Below the pieces are notes generated by a model. It worked only from the letters and a program-made list of their open reading frames with translations. It did no database searches and was not told where the DNA came from. A program made the translations under genes and the position numbers. From assembly GCF_016807805.1 (NCBI RefSeq), contig NZ_CP063362.1:5436501-5500500 (forward strand): a stretch of DNA of 64,000 nucleotides. Reading direction: 5' to 3'. Shown in pieces: positions 43,782-52,764 of the stretch. The stretch is from Xanthobacter dioxanivorans (GTDB lineage Bacteria; Pseudomonadota; Alphaproteobacteria; Rhizobiales; Xanthobacteraceae). How positions within the stretch are numbered: the first letter of the stretch is position 1; every line of letters starts with the position of its first letter.

Positions 43782-44987
43782 TCAGGCCGGACCCGACTTC
43801 CGCCCGCCGGACGGTGTCTTCTTCGGCGATGCCCTGCGCGGCGCCTTGGTCGTCGGCTTCTTCGCCGGCGGACTGCTAGCCGAGGGGGCCTTGGTCGAGG
43901 TTGGCTTGGCCGAGGTTGGCTTGGCCGAAGTCGGCTTGGCCGATGCAGCCTTCACCGCGGCAGCCTTCACCGAAGCAGCCGCCGCCTTGGGCGCCCGGGA
44001 CGCCTGCTTGCGGCTTGCCGCCTTACCGGCAGCGGAGACCTTCACCGCCTTCCTCGCTACCGCCTTCTTCGCTGATGGCGGCTTGCGGGCCGGCTCCTCT
44101 GCTGGCGCGAGAGGCGACCCGCGCCCGGCGGCCGTATCCGGCCCGGCCACGGCGGCAAGCTTCCGGGATGCCTTGGCGAGCTTGCCCCCGGCGCCTCGCG
44201 CCGCGGCCTCGGCCGCCACGCGGCGATCGTCAACCTCCGCCGGCAGGCCGGGATCGCTTTCCGCCTCGACGGGCAAGGGCGGCGCCTTCCGCCCCTTCGC
44301 GGACTTGGCCTTGGCCGGCTTCTGCGCCTTCCCCCGTGGGACGCCTTCTTCCGATGCGCCGGGCGCCTCGTCGGGCGCCGCCTTCTCCCCGGCAACCTTT
44401 TCCTTCGCCGCCTTGTCTTTGACGGCCTTCTCCTTGGCGGCCTTCTCCTTCACCGGCTTTTCCGACGCCGGCTTTTCCTTCCGCGGCTTGTCCGCGGCCG
44501 CCTGGAGCTTCGCCTCCCACCGGCGGGCCATGACGTCGCCGAAGGCCCGGATGAGCAGGCAGAGATCCTCCTCCTGCACGGCTCCCGCCGCGCTGTCGAC
44601 GGAGAACCAGAAGCCGTGCCGCTGGAACCGCTCCGGCCACTTCTGGAGATGCCGCTTCACCTTCAGCGGAAACACCAGCACGTCGCACAGCACCGAGCGC
44701 GTGCCGAGCCGCTTCTCATAGGTGTACATGCCGAAGGGCTCGCGGGCGATCACGCCCATGAGCCCGGCCTCCTCGTAGCATTCGCGCGCCGCAGCCTTGG
44801 GCGGTGACAGGCCCTTCATCGGCCAGCCCTTGGGAAGGACCCAGCGCCGGGTCTCGCGCGAGGTGATGAGGCGGATCTGCACTTCACCGTCGCGCCGCAC
44901 CCGATACGGCAGGGCAGCATACTGCACCCGCCGGCCCGGGCTCCCACCGGCGATCGGCATGGCTGGCCAATCCGATGGATGCGACAT
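43782..44987 (-). CDS. NUDIX hydrolase with a long histone-H1-like Lys/Ala-rich tail
   Basis: 401 residues from the ATG at 44987 (AGGA six bases upstream). Residues ~20-155 are a NUDIX domain of DIPP-like type: LPKGWPMKGLSPPKAAAREC, then YEEAGL. The box keeps REXXEE, but its first Glu position is Leu. Residues ~165-401 are disordered and very basic (KEKAAKEKAVKDKAAKEK; then SAKPTSAKPTSAKPTSTK; final KKPTTKAPRRASPKKTPSGG), like eukaryotic H1 tails and bacterial AlgP/Hc1-type proteins. The tail probably binds nucleic acid or polyphosphate, bringing a (di)phosphohydrolase to it. Slip-prone repeats at 43891-43945 suggest variable length. Confidence 0.85.
   Translation of the reverse strand: MSHPSDWPAMPIAGGSPGRRVQYAALPYRVRRDGEVQIRLITSRETRRWVLPKGWPMKGLSPPKAAARECYEEAGLMGVIAREPFGMYTYEKRLGTRSVLCDVLVFPLKVKRHLQKWPERFQRHGFWFSVDSAAGAVQEEDLCLLIRAFGDVMARRWEAKLQAAADKPRKEKPASEKPVKEKAAKEKAVKDKAAKEKVAGEKAAPDEAPGASEEGVPRGKAQKPAKAKSAKGRKAPPLPVEAESDPGLPAEVDDRRVAAEAAARGAGGKLAKASRKLAAVAGPDTAAGRGSPLAPAEEPARKPPSAKKAVARKAVKVSAAGKAASRKQASRAPKAAAASVKAAAVKAASAKPTSAKPTSAKPTSTKAPSASSPPAKKPTTKAPRRASPKKTPSGGRKSGPA
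43891..43945. repeat. 15-bp tandem repeats in the NUDIX tail
   Basis: Three and a half units of TTGGCCGAGGTTGGC (43891-43905, 43906-43920, 43921-43935, partial) encode SAKPT units on the minus strand. Confidence 0.8.
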
Positions 44988-45223
44988 GGGCGTTCCTGCG
45001 GAAGGACTGGAGGGCCTGAAAGTGTTCGTCACGCGTCTTGCTGCCGATACGTCCTTGCGAATCTCTCGCGGAAACATGAATCGGACAGTGATGCTGATCT
45101 AGCACATGCAAAAGCCCAGGTAACCTGCGGCCTTGACAGGGCGCCCTCCTGCCGGCCCGCTGCCGCCTCCCGGAGGCGGCGATCGGCCGTCGCCTCGACC
45201 CGGCAGCCGCATCCGGCCGCCGC

Positions 45224-45952
45224 TCAGAGCGGTTCGACCTCGTAGACAATGACGGTGCGCGCCCGCACCTCGATCTCGCCCGCCTCCACCGGCACCGGCG
45301 CGCGCGCCATGTCGGCCTTCATCATCATGGGCTGCGGCAGGATGGGCATGCTCTGGCCCTCGGGCTGGATGCTGGTGATCCGGGTGAGGCGCAATCCGGC
45401 CGCGGCGGCGAGCGCCTTCGCCTGGTCCATCCCCTCCTTCACCGACGCAATCTGCGCCTCGCGCTGGAGCTTCGCCGGATCAGACAGGGCGAACGTCAGC
45501 CCGGAGGCCTGGTTCGCGCCGGACTGGACCACCCGGTCGAGCAGGGCGCCGAGCGAATCGAGGCTGCGGACGGTGACGCGCACGGAATTGCGCACCTCGA
45601 AGCCCATGAGCTTCGGCGCTTCCCGCGAGCCCTGCTGCGGGTAGGAATATTGCGGCTGGACGGAGAAATTCGCGGTGGCGATGTCGGAGGCCGCGATGCC
45701 GGCCGCCTTGAGGGTCTCGATCACCGCGGCGACGGCCTTCGAATTCGCGCCGAGGGCGTCATCGGCGGTCTTGGCCGTGGTCACGGTGCCTGTGGACAGC
45801 ACCGCCATGTCCGGCGCCGCGGTGACCCGGGCCTCGCCCACCACCGTCAGTGTCGCTGCGCCGGCCGGAACGGCGAAGACGATGGCCGCCGCGAGCGCCC
45901 CAGCCAGCAGGCGACCGAGCGGATAGGAGCGGCGGAACGAGGTTTGACGCAT
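45224..45952 (-). CDS. SIMPL-domain (DUF541) periplasmic protein
   Basis: 242 residues from the ATG at 45952 (GGGGAGAAG upstream). Signal peptide ends VFAVPAGAA. The SIMPL/DUF541 domain follows: LTVVGEARVTAAPDMAVLSTG, ANFSVQPQYSY, and VRNSVRVTVRSLDSLGALLD. These oligomeric periplasmic/outer-membrane proteins are of uncertain role; BP26 of Brucella is a family member. Monocistronic, divergent from tRNA-Met. Confidence 0.88.
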   Translation of the reverse strand: MRQTSFRRSYPLGRLLAGALAAAIVFAVPAGAATLTVVGEARVTAAPDMAVLSTGTVTTAKTADDALGANSKAVAAVIETLKAAGIAASDIATANFSVQPQYSYPQQGSREAPKLMGFEVRNSVRVTVRSLDSLGALLDRVVQSGANQASGLTFALSDPAKLQREAQIASVKEGMDQAKALAAAAGLRLTRITSIQPEGQSMPILPQPMMMKADMARAPVPVEAGEIEVRARTVIVYEVEPL

Positions 45953-46108
45953 GATCTTCTCCCCATGGGCAAGGCCGGGAGACGACGCCGCGAACACGGC
46001 GCCATTGCGGCAGCCGCCCTGGCGGATGCGGCGAGATCTGCGGTTGTTCACGCTGCGCGAGATTGCTAGAGCATGCCCTGCGCCGCGCGGGAAGCCCCAC
46101 TCGCCGCA

Positions 46109-46184
46109 GGGCCCGTAGCTCAATGGTCAGAGCTGACCGCTCATAACGGTCTGGTTGCAGGTTCGAGTCCTGCCGGGCCCACCA
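46109..46184 (+). tRNA. tRNA-Met (elongator, anticodon CAU)
   Basis: 76 nt with encoded CCA. Acceptor GGGCCCG/CGGGCCC, anticodon arm GACCG-CTCATAA-CGGTC, T-arm GCAGG-TTCGAGT-CCTGC. The first base pair is closed, unlike an initiator tRNA. A CAU anticodon could also be tRNA-Ile2 (lysidine), which I cannot exclude. An integrase remnant follows at 46348. Confidence 0.93.
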
Positions 46185-46297
46185 AATTCCTGCTCGCCGT
46201 GGTTCGGGACGGTTCGCATATACCAAGCGAAATCAAGCTACTCCGCATTCTCACGCGCCGCTGGCGTTCACTGAGGCGCGTTGGCGTCCGAAAAATT

Positions 46298-46348
46298 TGT
46301 TGGTATTTTTGAGGGTCAGATTTTCCTACCCTCTTTGAGATACCAACA
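46298..46348. promoter_or_regulatory. nested inverted repeats before the second integrase remnant
   Basis: TGTTGGTAT (46298-46306) pairs with ATACCAACA (46340-46348), enclosing GAGGGT/ACCCTC (46311-46316, 46328-46333). The layout mirrors the repeats before the first integrase at 21382-21436. Probable integrase arm or autoregulatory sites. Confidence 0.45.
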
Positions 46349-46512
46349 TGCCCCTGACCGACACTGCCGCCAGAAGCGCGAAGGGGCGCGAGAAGCCATA
46401 CAAGCTCACGGACGGGGGCGGCCTATACCTGCTGGTGAAGCCCGAGGGGGCCCGGTACTGGCGCCTTAACTACCGATTTGGGGGAAAGCAGAAGGCGCTG
46501 GCTCTCGGCACC
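46348..46512 (+). pseudogene. int: N-terminal remnant of a second P4-type tyrosine integrase
   Basis: About 55 residues from the ATG at 46348 (KLTDGGGLYLLVKPEGARYWRLNYRF, ending KALALGT) match the arm-binding start of the integrase at 21379, then homology stops abruptly. Placed 164 bp after tRNA-Met and reading away from it, it marks a lost integrative element. Confidence 0.75.
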
Positions 46513-46745
46513 TGCACCGCGGCGAGTTCGCCGTGGTGGACCTGGCCGACCACCAGCCGGCGCAGGGCGAGCTGTTCCTGATCTCCTATCGGAATGCCCC
46601 GGTGGAATGCGGCCGCATCTTCGCGCTGTGCCAGATGATGGGGCGGCCCAGCGACCGCCGGTGCGGCGGGGGACGGGTGCATCAGCCGGTGACCGACGCC
46701 GTCGGTCACGGCAGGGATCTCCGCATCCCCCACTCGACCCGCTAG
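46513..46745 (+). pseudogene. unidentified gene fragment joined to the integrase remnant
   Basis: A coding-like frame (RGEFAVVDLADHQPAQGELFLI, then YRNAPVECGRIFALCQMMG) starts where the integrase match ends. It resembles island/phage hypothetical proteins with an S24-like VVD..P..GELFLI motif, but I cannot name it. No start codon of its own with a ribosome site. It overlaps the autotransporter stop. Confidence 0.35.
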
Positions 46746-49684
46746 AAGCGCCACGCCAGGTTGGCCTGGACGGCATTGACCGTCACGCTGTCTGCGAACT
46801 GGCCGACATAGGCCATGCCGAGGCGGACCTGTTCGCCGATGCGCAGGTCGGCGCCCGCCTTCACCAGCGCGGTGTTTTGCGCCAGCGGCACGCCGGCGAC
46901 GGTGAAGTTCGCGCTCGGGACGCTAAGGAAGGCGAGCTGGGCATCGGGTGTGAGGTCGCCGAAGGCATATTGCCAGGCGACCGAGGCATTGGGCTCCAGC
47001 GCCACGCCGCGTGACAGCTCCACGGTGGTCGCCAGCCGGAGGCCGAGCGAGGAATAGCCGACGCCCATCGCGTTGGACGCGCCGGTCAGGCCGGCCGAGG
47101 CGCCGGTCTCGGTGAAGCCGTCGGTGCTCAAATGGACGTAGGCGAGGCCCGCGAAGGGTTCCAGCGCCAGGTGCTGGACGGCGAAGCCGTAACCGAGTTC
47201 TGCGAACACCTGCCCGGTCCCGCCGGAATAATCGGCGTTCGCCCGCTGGAAGAAACCGGGATAGGCGATGGTGCGCGAAGCGTCGATCTGGTTGAAGGCG
47301 TAGCTGGCGGCGAGGCGCAGCTTCCAGGGCCCGGAACTGGTGCCCGCATAGAGCGCGACCAGCATGCTGTCGGTGTCGGATTGGCTCGCCAGCGCATCCA
47401 TTTGCGCACTGGAGTGCGTGTAGCCGACCGCCGCGCCAAGCATCCAGTTCTCGACCTTGACATCGGCGCCGGAGATGACACCTCCGATGCTGGCATCGAC
47501 GTCGGCGGCGTCGCGGCCGCCGCCATAGGCGCTCCACCCGCCGAATGCCTGCGCCCAGATGGTGCCGTTGAACGCGGGCTCGGCGGAAGGCTGCGCCTTG
47601 GTCGGGAACGGCACGCCGGAGGCGGTCGGCGCGGCATAGGCGAGCGCGGGCCCGCCGAAGCCGAGCGCGGCCGTCGGGCCGCCCTGGCCGGCATAGGAGC
47701 CCTGGCGCAGGCGTCCCAGCAAAGCGTCGCGGCTGTATGCGCTGTCGCCCAAGAGAACCGTCTGCGCGCTGGCATAGGCCTCGCCGGAGAGGGCGGTGAG
47801 CGCGCCGGGCAGCTCCGCCACGGTAAGGCCGTAGAGCGGGCTGAGCGCCGTCGGAAGGGTCGTCAGCAGGCCGTCGGTGGTGGTGTTGATGAGGCGATCG
47901 AGCGCACCGCCGACCGCGCGCTGGTTCGGCGTGTTCCCCGCCTTGCCGGCGAGATCGGCGGCGACCGTCATGGTCACCGCGGTCGGCGCATAGGCCACGC
48001 TCGCATCGAACAGAGCCGGCAGGCCGGGGGTGACCACGTGGTCGAAGGTGCCGGTGATGCCGTCGGTCGCAACGATAAGCGTTGTGGTCGGGGCGAAGCT
48101 CGTGTCGAGGAAGGACGCCTGCAGCGTGCCGGAGAGCCGTACGGTGCCCGTCACCTCCAGGACGTCGCTGCCCTCATCCGTCACGCGCGCCGCGTAGGTG
48201 CACGTCGTGGTCTGCACGAAGATGCCGCTGAAGAGGTGGGTGATTGTCGGGCCGGTGCCGCTCACGCCGAGCCAGCCGGCGTTCTCGAATCTCTTGTCCG
48301 TCCCCGCCGTCGCGGCCAGCCGGCCATCGACGATGCCCGTGTTCACGATCACGGTGCCGTGGCTGTCCGGGCCCGTGCGCAGGGCATCGGCCTCGACCGT
48401 GGTCTGCAGGGTGCCGTAGTTCAGGAAGGTGCCGTAGGTGCCATGCAACTCCACCGCTGCCCCGGCGATGCCGGTGGCGGTGATGGTGCCTTTGTTGGTC
48501 AGCACGCCATAGGTCTCGCCACGCATGCCGATGCCGCCATTGCCGGTGACATGGATGGTGCCGCTGTTGATGATGTCGTCGCCCTTCAGACCTGACAAAG
48601 CGGCGGCATTGTCGGTCGCGAAGTTCAGCGTTCCGGTGTTGCGGATCGGGTTGTACATGCCCGGAATGGTGGCGATGAAACCGTTTATGGTGGTCGTGCC
48701 GCCCTCGGTGGAGACATAGATGCCGACGACATTGTCGCCATAGGCCGAGTTGGACGACACGACGGCACCGGGAATGTCGATCTCGTACCAGGTCACGACG
48801 CCGAGGGCGTCGATATGCATGACCGCGGGATGCACCACGCCGTCCGCCGACACCCAGTTGGTGACGAGGTTGTACTCGCCGGAGCGGCCGGCCCCGGTGA
48901 TACCCTCGAAATGGGTCGCGACGGCACCGGGGTGGTCGTAGGTTTCATAGGTGCCGGTGGTCTGGTCGTAGATGTAGCCGTGCTCGGCGTGGAGCCCGCC
49001 GCCGACCTCGACCTCGCCGTAGCCGCCGGCGATCTTGTCGCCGTAGATGCCATAGGCGGTGGTGCTGACGGCGCCTGGTATATTGTTGGTAATATAGGTT
49101 TTTGTGTCGATATTGTAGATGAAGGCGTTGCCGGTCGCGAGCCGGGTGTCGTAGTCGCCGACCACCTGGTTGCCGAAGTTGCTGTGGGCAATGGTGTAGA
49201 GCGTGTCGGTGCCCGGATAGGCCAGCGGTGTCAGCGTCTGCCCCGGCGCCGCGGCGGCGTCGTAAAGATAGCTGAGGTCGTACGGGGCCGACGTTTCGGT
49301 CTGGTAGCTGCCCACCACGCGCAGGATGCCGCCGGGGGTTCCGAAACTCGGCCCGTAGGGCGACGAGCCTATGGCGCCGGGATAGTTGGCGCCGTTGTCG
49401 GTGGCTTCCGGCATAGGCGACCAGGTCTGGCTGGTCATGTTGTAGTAGAGGCCGCCGGTCTCGGTGGTGCCAGGAATGGTATAGTTGCCGACAATGTTGT
49501 CGCCGCGAATGCCGGTGAGGAACGTCCCGGTCGTCCCGTAATTCAGCGTTTGATAGGTCGTGGACGAAGACGGCAGGGGGTCGGCCAGCGCGCCTTGCCC
49601 CAGGCTGCCGGCGCCCAGGCCTATGGCGACGAGCCCGAGCGCGCGTGTCCGCGACACGTCGCAAAAAAACGATCGAATTTTCAT
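46742..49684 (-). CDS. autotransporter (type Va) with repeat-rich passenger
   Basis: 980 residues. Signal peptide (1-~34, ALGLVAIGLGAGSLGQGALA). Passenger part 1 (~40-335) has about five degenerate ~55-residue repeats of the form GDxIVGxY...GFxY...YxTxxxPGA, e.g. GNQVVGDYDTRLATGNAFIY and GDKIAGGYGEVEVGGG; these resemble HAF-type/propeller repeats. Part 2 (~340-560) looks like a parallel beta-helix (INSGTIHVTGNGG, LTNKGTITATGIAGAAVEL). The C-terminal autotransporter barrel (~700-980) includes IWAQAFGGWSAYGGG and ends in LAWRF with the terminal Phe recognised by the Bam complex. A surface-exposed or released protein; no catalytic site recognised. Confidence 0.85.
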   Translation of the reverse strand: MKIRSFFCDVSRTRALGLVAIGLGAGSLGQGALADPLPSSSTTYQTLNYGTTGTFLTGIRGDNIVGNYTIPGTTETGGLYYNMTSQTWSPMPEATDNGANYPGAIGSSPYGPSFGTPGGILRVVGSYQTETSAPYDLSYLYDAAAAPGQTLTPLAYPGTDTLYTIAHSNFGNQVVGDYDTRLATGNAFIYNIDTKTYITNNIPGAVSTTAYGIYGDKIAGGYGEVEVGGGLHAEHGYIYDQTTGTYETYDHPGAVATHFEGITGAGRSGEYNLVTNWVSADGVVHPAVMHIDALGVVTWYEIDIPGAVVSSNSAYGDNVVGIYVSTEGGTTTINGFIATIPGMYNPIRNTGTLNFATDNAAALSGLKGDDIINSGTIHVTGNGGIGMRGETYGVLTNKGTITATGIAGAAVELHGTYGTFLNYGTLQTTVEADALRTGPDSHGTVIVNTGIVDGRLAATAGTDKRFENAGWLGVSGTGPTITHLFSGIFVQTTTCTYAARVTDEGSDVLEVTGTVRLSGTLQASFLDTSFAPTTTLIVATDGITGTFDHVVTPGLPALFDASVAYAPTAVTMTVAADLAGKAGNTPNQRAVGGALDRLINTTTDGLLTTLPTALSPLYGLTVAELPGALTALSGEAYASAQTVLLGDSAYSRDALLGRLRQGSYAGQGGPTAALGFGGPALAYAAPTASGVPFPTKAQPSAEPAFNGTIWAQAFGGWSAYGGGRDAADVDASIGGVISGADVKVENWMLGAAVGYTHSSAQMDALASQSDTDSMLVALYAGTSSGPWKLRLAASYAFNQIDASRTIAYPGFFQRANADYSGGTGQVFAELGYGFAVQHLALEPFAGLAYVHLSTDGFTETGASAGLTGASNAMGVGYSSLGLRLATTVELSRGVALEPNASVAWQYAFGDLTPDAQLAFLSVPSANFTVAGVPLAQNTALVKAGADLRIGEQVRLGMAYVGQFADSVTVNAVQANLAWRF

Positions 49685-50193
49685 GAGATGCCCCTCGCCC
49701 CGGCTCAGGGCACAGGCAGGCTATCCAGAGGTAGCTGGAATAGCTATGTCACATTTTGATCTTATTTCTCCGGAGCAATCCCTGCGCAGGCCACGGGTGG
49801 TCGTGTGCTTCGGCAAGGAGGACGAGGCATGGTCTTTCATGCGACCCTCCCAAAGAGAAACTGGTGAAGACCAGCCCAGCGGCTTCGCGCCCGATCCCGC
49901 CCAATCCCCCCCTGATCCCGGCAAATCCCCAAAGGGGCCATCCAGGAGCCAACGCCGCGATCTGCTGGTACCTGTAAATATATGTTATGATTATATCATT
50001 GATATTCAATAAGTTTTTCTACTTATTGTCCATCCTTCCGGCACCCGCTTTCCAAAGACATGGGACGAAAATGCGATCTGCTCAAAGATCGCATCGATGC
50101 TGTGGCCCTGGCCAAAGTCTTTTGGAGTGTCAGAACATCCGAGAAATTACCGGGTTGGGCCGACCTCGCCAAGACATCGGTTTGGCATGCAAC
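49685..50193. other. intergenic region: autotransporter promoter side and ABC-operon terminator
   Basis: 509 bp without a gene. 49975-50035 is strongly AT-rich. At 50071-50094 a 9-bp hairpin (ATGCGATCT/AGATCGCAT) is followed on the minus strand by TTTTCG; it lies ~100 bp past the permease stop. The rest upstream of the autotransporter holds no recognised operator. Confidence 0.5.
50066..50094 (-). terminator. probable terminator of the amidohydrolase/ABC operon
   Basis: A perfect 9-bp stem with a six-base loop, followed by a short T-run on the minus strand. Confidence 0.55.
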
Positions 50194-50946
50194 CTAGCGT
50201 GGCGGCGCCTGTCGCCAGTGGGAAAACCGGCTTTCCAGGAGACGGACCATCTCCGTCAGCAAGACGCCGAGCACGGCGAGCGCGACCACGATCACGAACA
50301 CATAGTTCGTCGCGAACTGGTTGCCGTAGTTCACGAGCATGAAGCCCATGCCGGAGATGCCGAGAAACATCTGCGCCACGATCATGCCGATGATGGCCTG
50401 TCCGATGCCGAGACGCAGCCCGGACATGATGAAGGGCACGCTCGCCGGAAGGATGATCTTGCGCACGAGCTCGCTCTCTCCCGCGCCGAAGGAGCGCGCC
50501 GTCTCGATCAGGTTTGAGCTGACGTTGCGCACGCCCGTGTGCGTGCTGATCAGAATGGGAAACACGCTGGTGCCGAACACAACGGCAATTTGCGCAGGGA
50601 TCCCGAGCCCCAGCCACACGATGATCAACGGGATCAGCGCGATCCGCGGAACCACGTAAAGCGCGTTCACGTAAGGGTCGAGCAGATATTCGACGGTGCG
50701 CGACCGCCCCATGGCGAGCCCCAGTGGAACGCCGACGAGGATTGCGACACCGAAGCCGGCAAACACCACGCCGAGGCTCACCAGCATCGCCGCCGGCAGC
50801 TCACCGTTTGCCACCAAGGCCACCCCCGCCTTGAAGACGGCGGTCGGGGTCGAGAGGAAGATGGGGTTGAGCCTGCTGCCCACGATCTGCCACGTCACGC
50901 CGACGACCGCGAGGGACGCGGCGCGCAGCGCCCACTTGTTGGCCAT
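50194..50946 (-). CDS. ABC transporter permease (nitrate/taurine/SsuC type)
   Basis: 250 residues from the ATG at 50946, with GTGAGGAG upstream. Six helices in the BPD_transp_1 fold. The EAA-type loop is LIETARSFGAGESELVRKIILPASVPFIMSGLRLGIGQA. It forms the membrane channel for the importer whose ATPase (50954) and binding protein (51746) precede it in the operon. Confidence 0.9.
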   Translation of the reverse strand: MANKWALRAASLAVVGVTWQIVGSRLNPIFLSTPTAVFKAGVALVANGELPAAMLVSLGVVFAGFGVAILVGVPLGLAMGRSRTVEYLLDPYVNALYVVPRIALIPLIIVWLGLGIPAQIAVVFGTSVFPILISTHTGVRNVSSNLIETARSFGAGESELVRKIILPASVPFIMSGLRLGIGQAIIGMIVAQMFLGISGMGFMLVNYGNQFATNYVFVIVVALAVLGVLLTEMVRLLESRFSHWRQAPPR

Positions 50947-50953
50947 GTGCTCC

Positions 50954-51739
50954 TCACTCCTGGCTGGTGTTCGGGTGGAAGATGTGGGCGCGCAGCCGCG
51001 CCCGGAACTCGGCGAACCTCGGGTCCGCACGGACGTCGTAGGCCCAGCGCGGCTTGGGAAAATCGATGGCGATGACTTCCCTGACGCCGGCCGGGCTCCC
51101 GCCCAGGACCACAACCCGGTCGGAGAGATAGATCGCTTCGTCGATATGGTGCGTGACGAACAGCACGGACTTGCGGGTTTCCGCGACGATCTTTGACAGC
51201 TCGTCCCAAAGGAATTCGGCCGTCTGGGCGTCCAGGCTGCCGAAGGGCTCGTCCATCAGCAGCAGCGCCGGATCCGTGGCGAGGGCGCGGGCAATGCCGA
51301 CGCGCTGCTGCATGCCGCCGGACAACTCGTGCGGATAGGCATGCCGGTGTCGCCCCAGCCCCACGAGCTCGATGAAACGCTCGGCACGCGCCCGGCGTTC
51401 CGCCTCCGGCACCTTCTGGAGCTCCAGGCCGAACTCCACGTTTCCGACGACATTCCGCCACGGCAGCAGGTTGATGGCCTGAAACACCATCGCCCGCTCC
51501 GGTCCGGGACCCGACACCGTCTTGCCGTTGACTTTGACGGATCCGGCATCGGCCTGGGCCAGGCCGGCGACGATGCGCAGGAACGTGGTCTTGCCGGAAC
51601 CGCTCGCCCCCACGATGGAGACGAACTCGTTATCACCCACCTCGAGATCCACGCCCTTGAGGATGTCGGCGACCTCCACGCCGTTCCGCCCACGAATTGC
51701 GAACTGCTTGCCGACACCGCTTGCCACCAGGTGCGCCAT
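50954..51739 (-). CDS. ABC transporter ATPase (nitrate/taurine/SsuB type)
   Basis: 261 residues. Walker A GASGSGKTT (~residues 43-51), signature LSGGMQQRV, Walker B LLLMDEPFGSLDA, switch HHIDEA. Subfamily features include LLPWRNVVGNVEFGLE. Seven bp separate it from the permease gene and six from the binding-protein gene, so it is clearly one operon. Confidence 0.93.
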   Translation of the reverse strand: MAHLVASGVGKQFAIRGRNGVEVADILKGVDLEVGDNEFVSIVGASGSGKTTFLRIVAGLAQADAGSVKVNGKTVSGPGPERAMVFQAINLLPWRNVVGNVEFGLELQKVPEAERRARAERFIELVGLGRHRHAYPHELSGGMQQRVGIARALATDPALLLMDEPFGSLDAQTAEFLWDELSKIVAETRKSVLFVTHHIDEAIYLSDRVVVLGGSPAGVREVIAIDFPKPRWAYDVRADPRFAEFRARLRAHIFHPNTSQE

Positions 51740-51745
51740 CGCGGT

Positions 51746-52735
51746 CTATCTCCTGCCCACCACCGCGACCGCTTCTTTGACGAAGCGATCGGTCGCCCAG
51801 CGGTCGAAGGAAATCTCCCGGTCGATGATGCCGTACTTGACCATTTGGGCGACGGTCTCATCCCCGGCCTTGGGATTGAGCAAGTCGTCGTTGGGGTCCC
51901 AGACGCCCATCCGGACGAGGATGTCATAGGCTTGCGAGATGGTGCTCTCCGCCATGGGCGCGAGCATGGGCGTCGCGACCTTCAGGAAAGCCGCCTTGTC
52001 GAGCGCCTCGCGGGTGGCGAGCAGGTGGGCTTTCACGATCTCGGTGGCGAGCTGGGGATTGGCCTCCAGGAACGACCGCCTCGCCCAGAACGCCTTGAAG
52101 ATGAGGTCCATGTTGTGGGATGGCGGATCAATGATCCTGAACGCGCCTTTCTGCGTCAGGTCGAGTGCCTGGCCCACTTGGAAGGAGGCGGCCTGGATGC
52201 CGCCGGAGATAAGCGCATTGCCGCGCCCAGCCCCTCCTCCCACGGGCTGCCAGCGGACCTTGGATGGGTCCACCCCCTCGGCCCGCATCTGCATCACGGG
52301 CAGATAGTAGGTAGAATCCACGAGCGAGATGACGCCGACGGTACGCCCTTCGAGCGCCTTGAGGCTGCCGAGCCCGTCCTGGGCGGTCATCACCAGGTAG
52401 GGGCGCGCGCCGGAGGCGAGGGCGAAGACCACGATGTCCTGCTGCTGCAGCACAGCGGCAAGGCCCGCATTGAGCGTGGCAATGCCGACGTCGGCCTGGT
52501 CGGCGATGATGGCCTGGATCGCCCGCACCGCCCCTGGCAGGTAGGTCACCTCGCTCGGGATGCCGGTGCTTTGCTTCAGGAAGTGCTCGAAGGTGCGCAC
52601 GTCCGGGATGCTCAGAATGTCCAGGGTGGTGCCGTTGGCCACCCGCACCTTCTGGACGGCGGCCTGGCCATGCGATGGGAGCATGGCCAGGGACGCGAGG
52701 GTCATGATCGCTTGGCGGCGTGTCTGCTTCCACAT
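51746..52735 (-). CDS. periplasmic substrate-binding protein, NMT1/SsuA-like
   Basis: 329 residues from the ATG at 52735 (AGAGGAT upstream). Short signal with an RR pair (TRRQAIMTLASLAMLPSHGQA), possibly Tat-dependent. The fold is the NMT1/THI5-like type II binding protein: VAIGTLNAGLAAVLQQQDI-like (VGIATLNAG), LKALEGRTVGVI, and GDETVAQM. Ligand unknown. The upstream cyclic amidohydrolase in the same operon suggests a pyrimidine, hydantoin or allantoin-like compound. Confidence 0.85.
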   Translation of the reverse strand: MWKQTRRQAIMTLASLAMLPSHGQAAVQKVRVANGTTLDILSIPDVRTFEHFLKQSTGIPSEVTYLPGAVRAIQAIIADQADVGIATLNAGLAAVLQQQDIVVFALASGARPYLVMTAQDGLGSLKALEGRTVGVISLVDSTYYLPVMQMRAEGVDPSKVRWQPVGGGAGRGNALISGGIQAASFQVGQALDLTQKGAFRIIDPPSHNMDLIFKAFWARRSFLEANPQLATEIVKAHLLATREALDKAAFLKVATPMLAPMAESTISQAYDILVRMGVWDPNDDLLNPKAGDETVAQMVKYGIIDREISFDRWATDRFVKEAVAVVGRR

Positions 52736-52764
52736 TTTCACGATCCTCTGGAAGTGGGTTGTTG

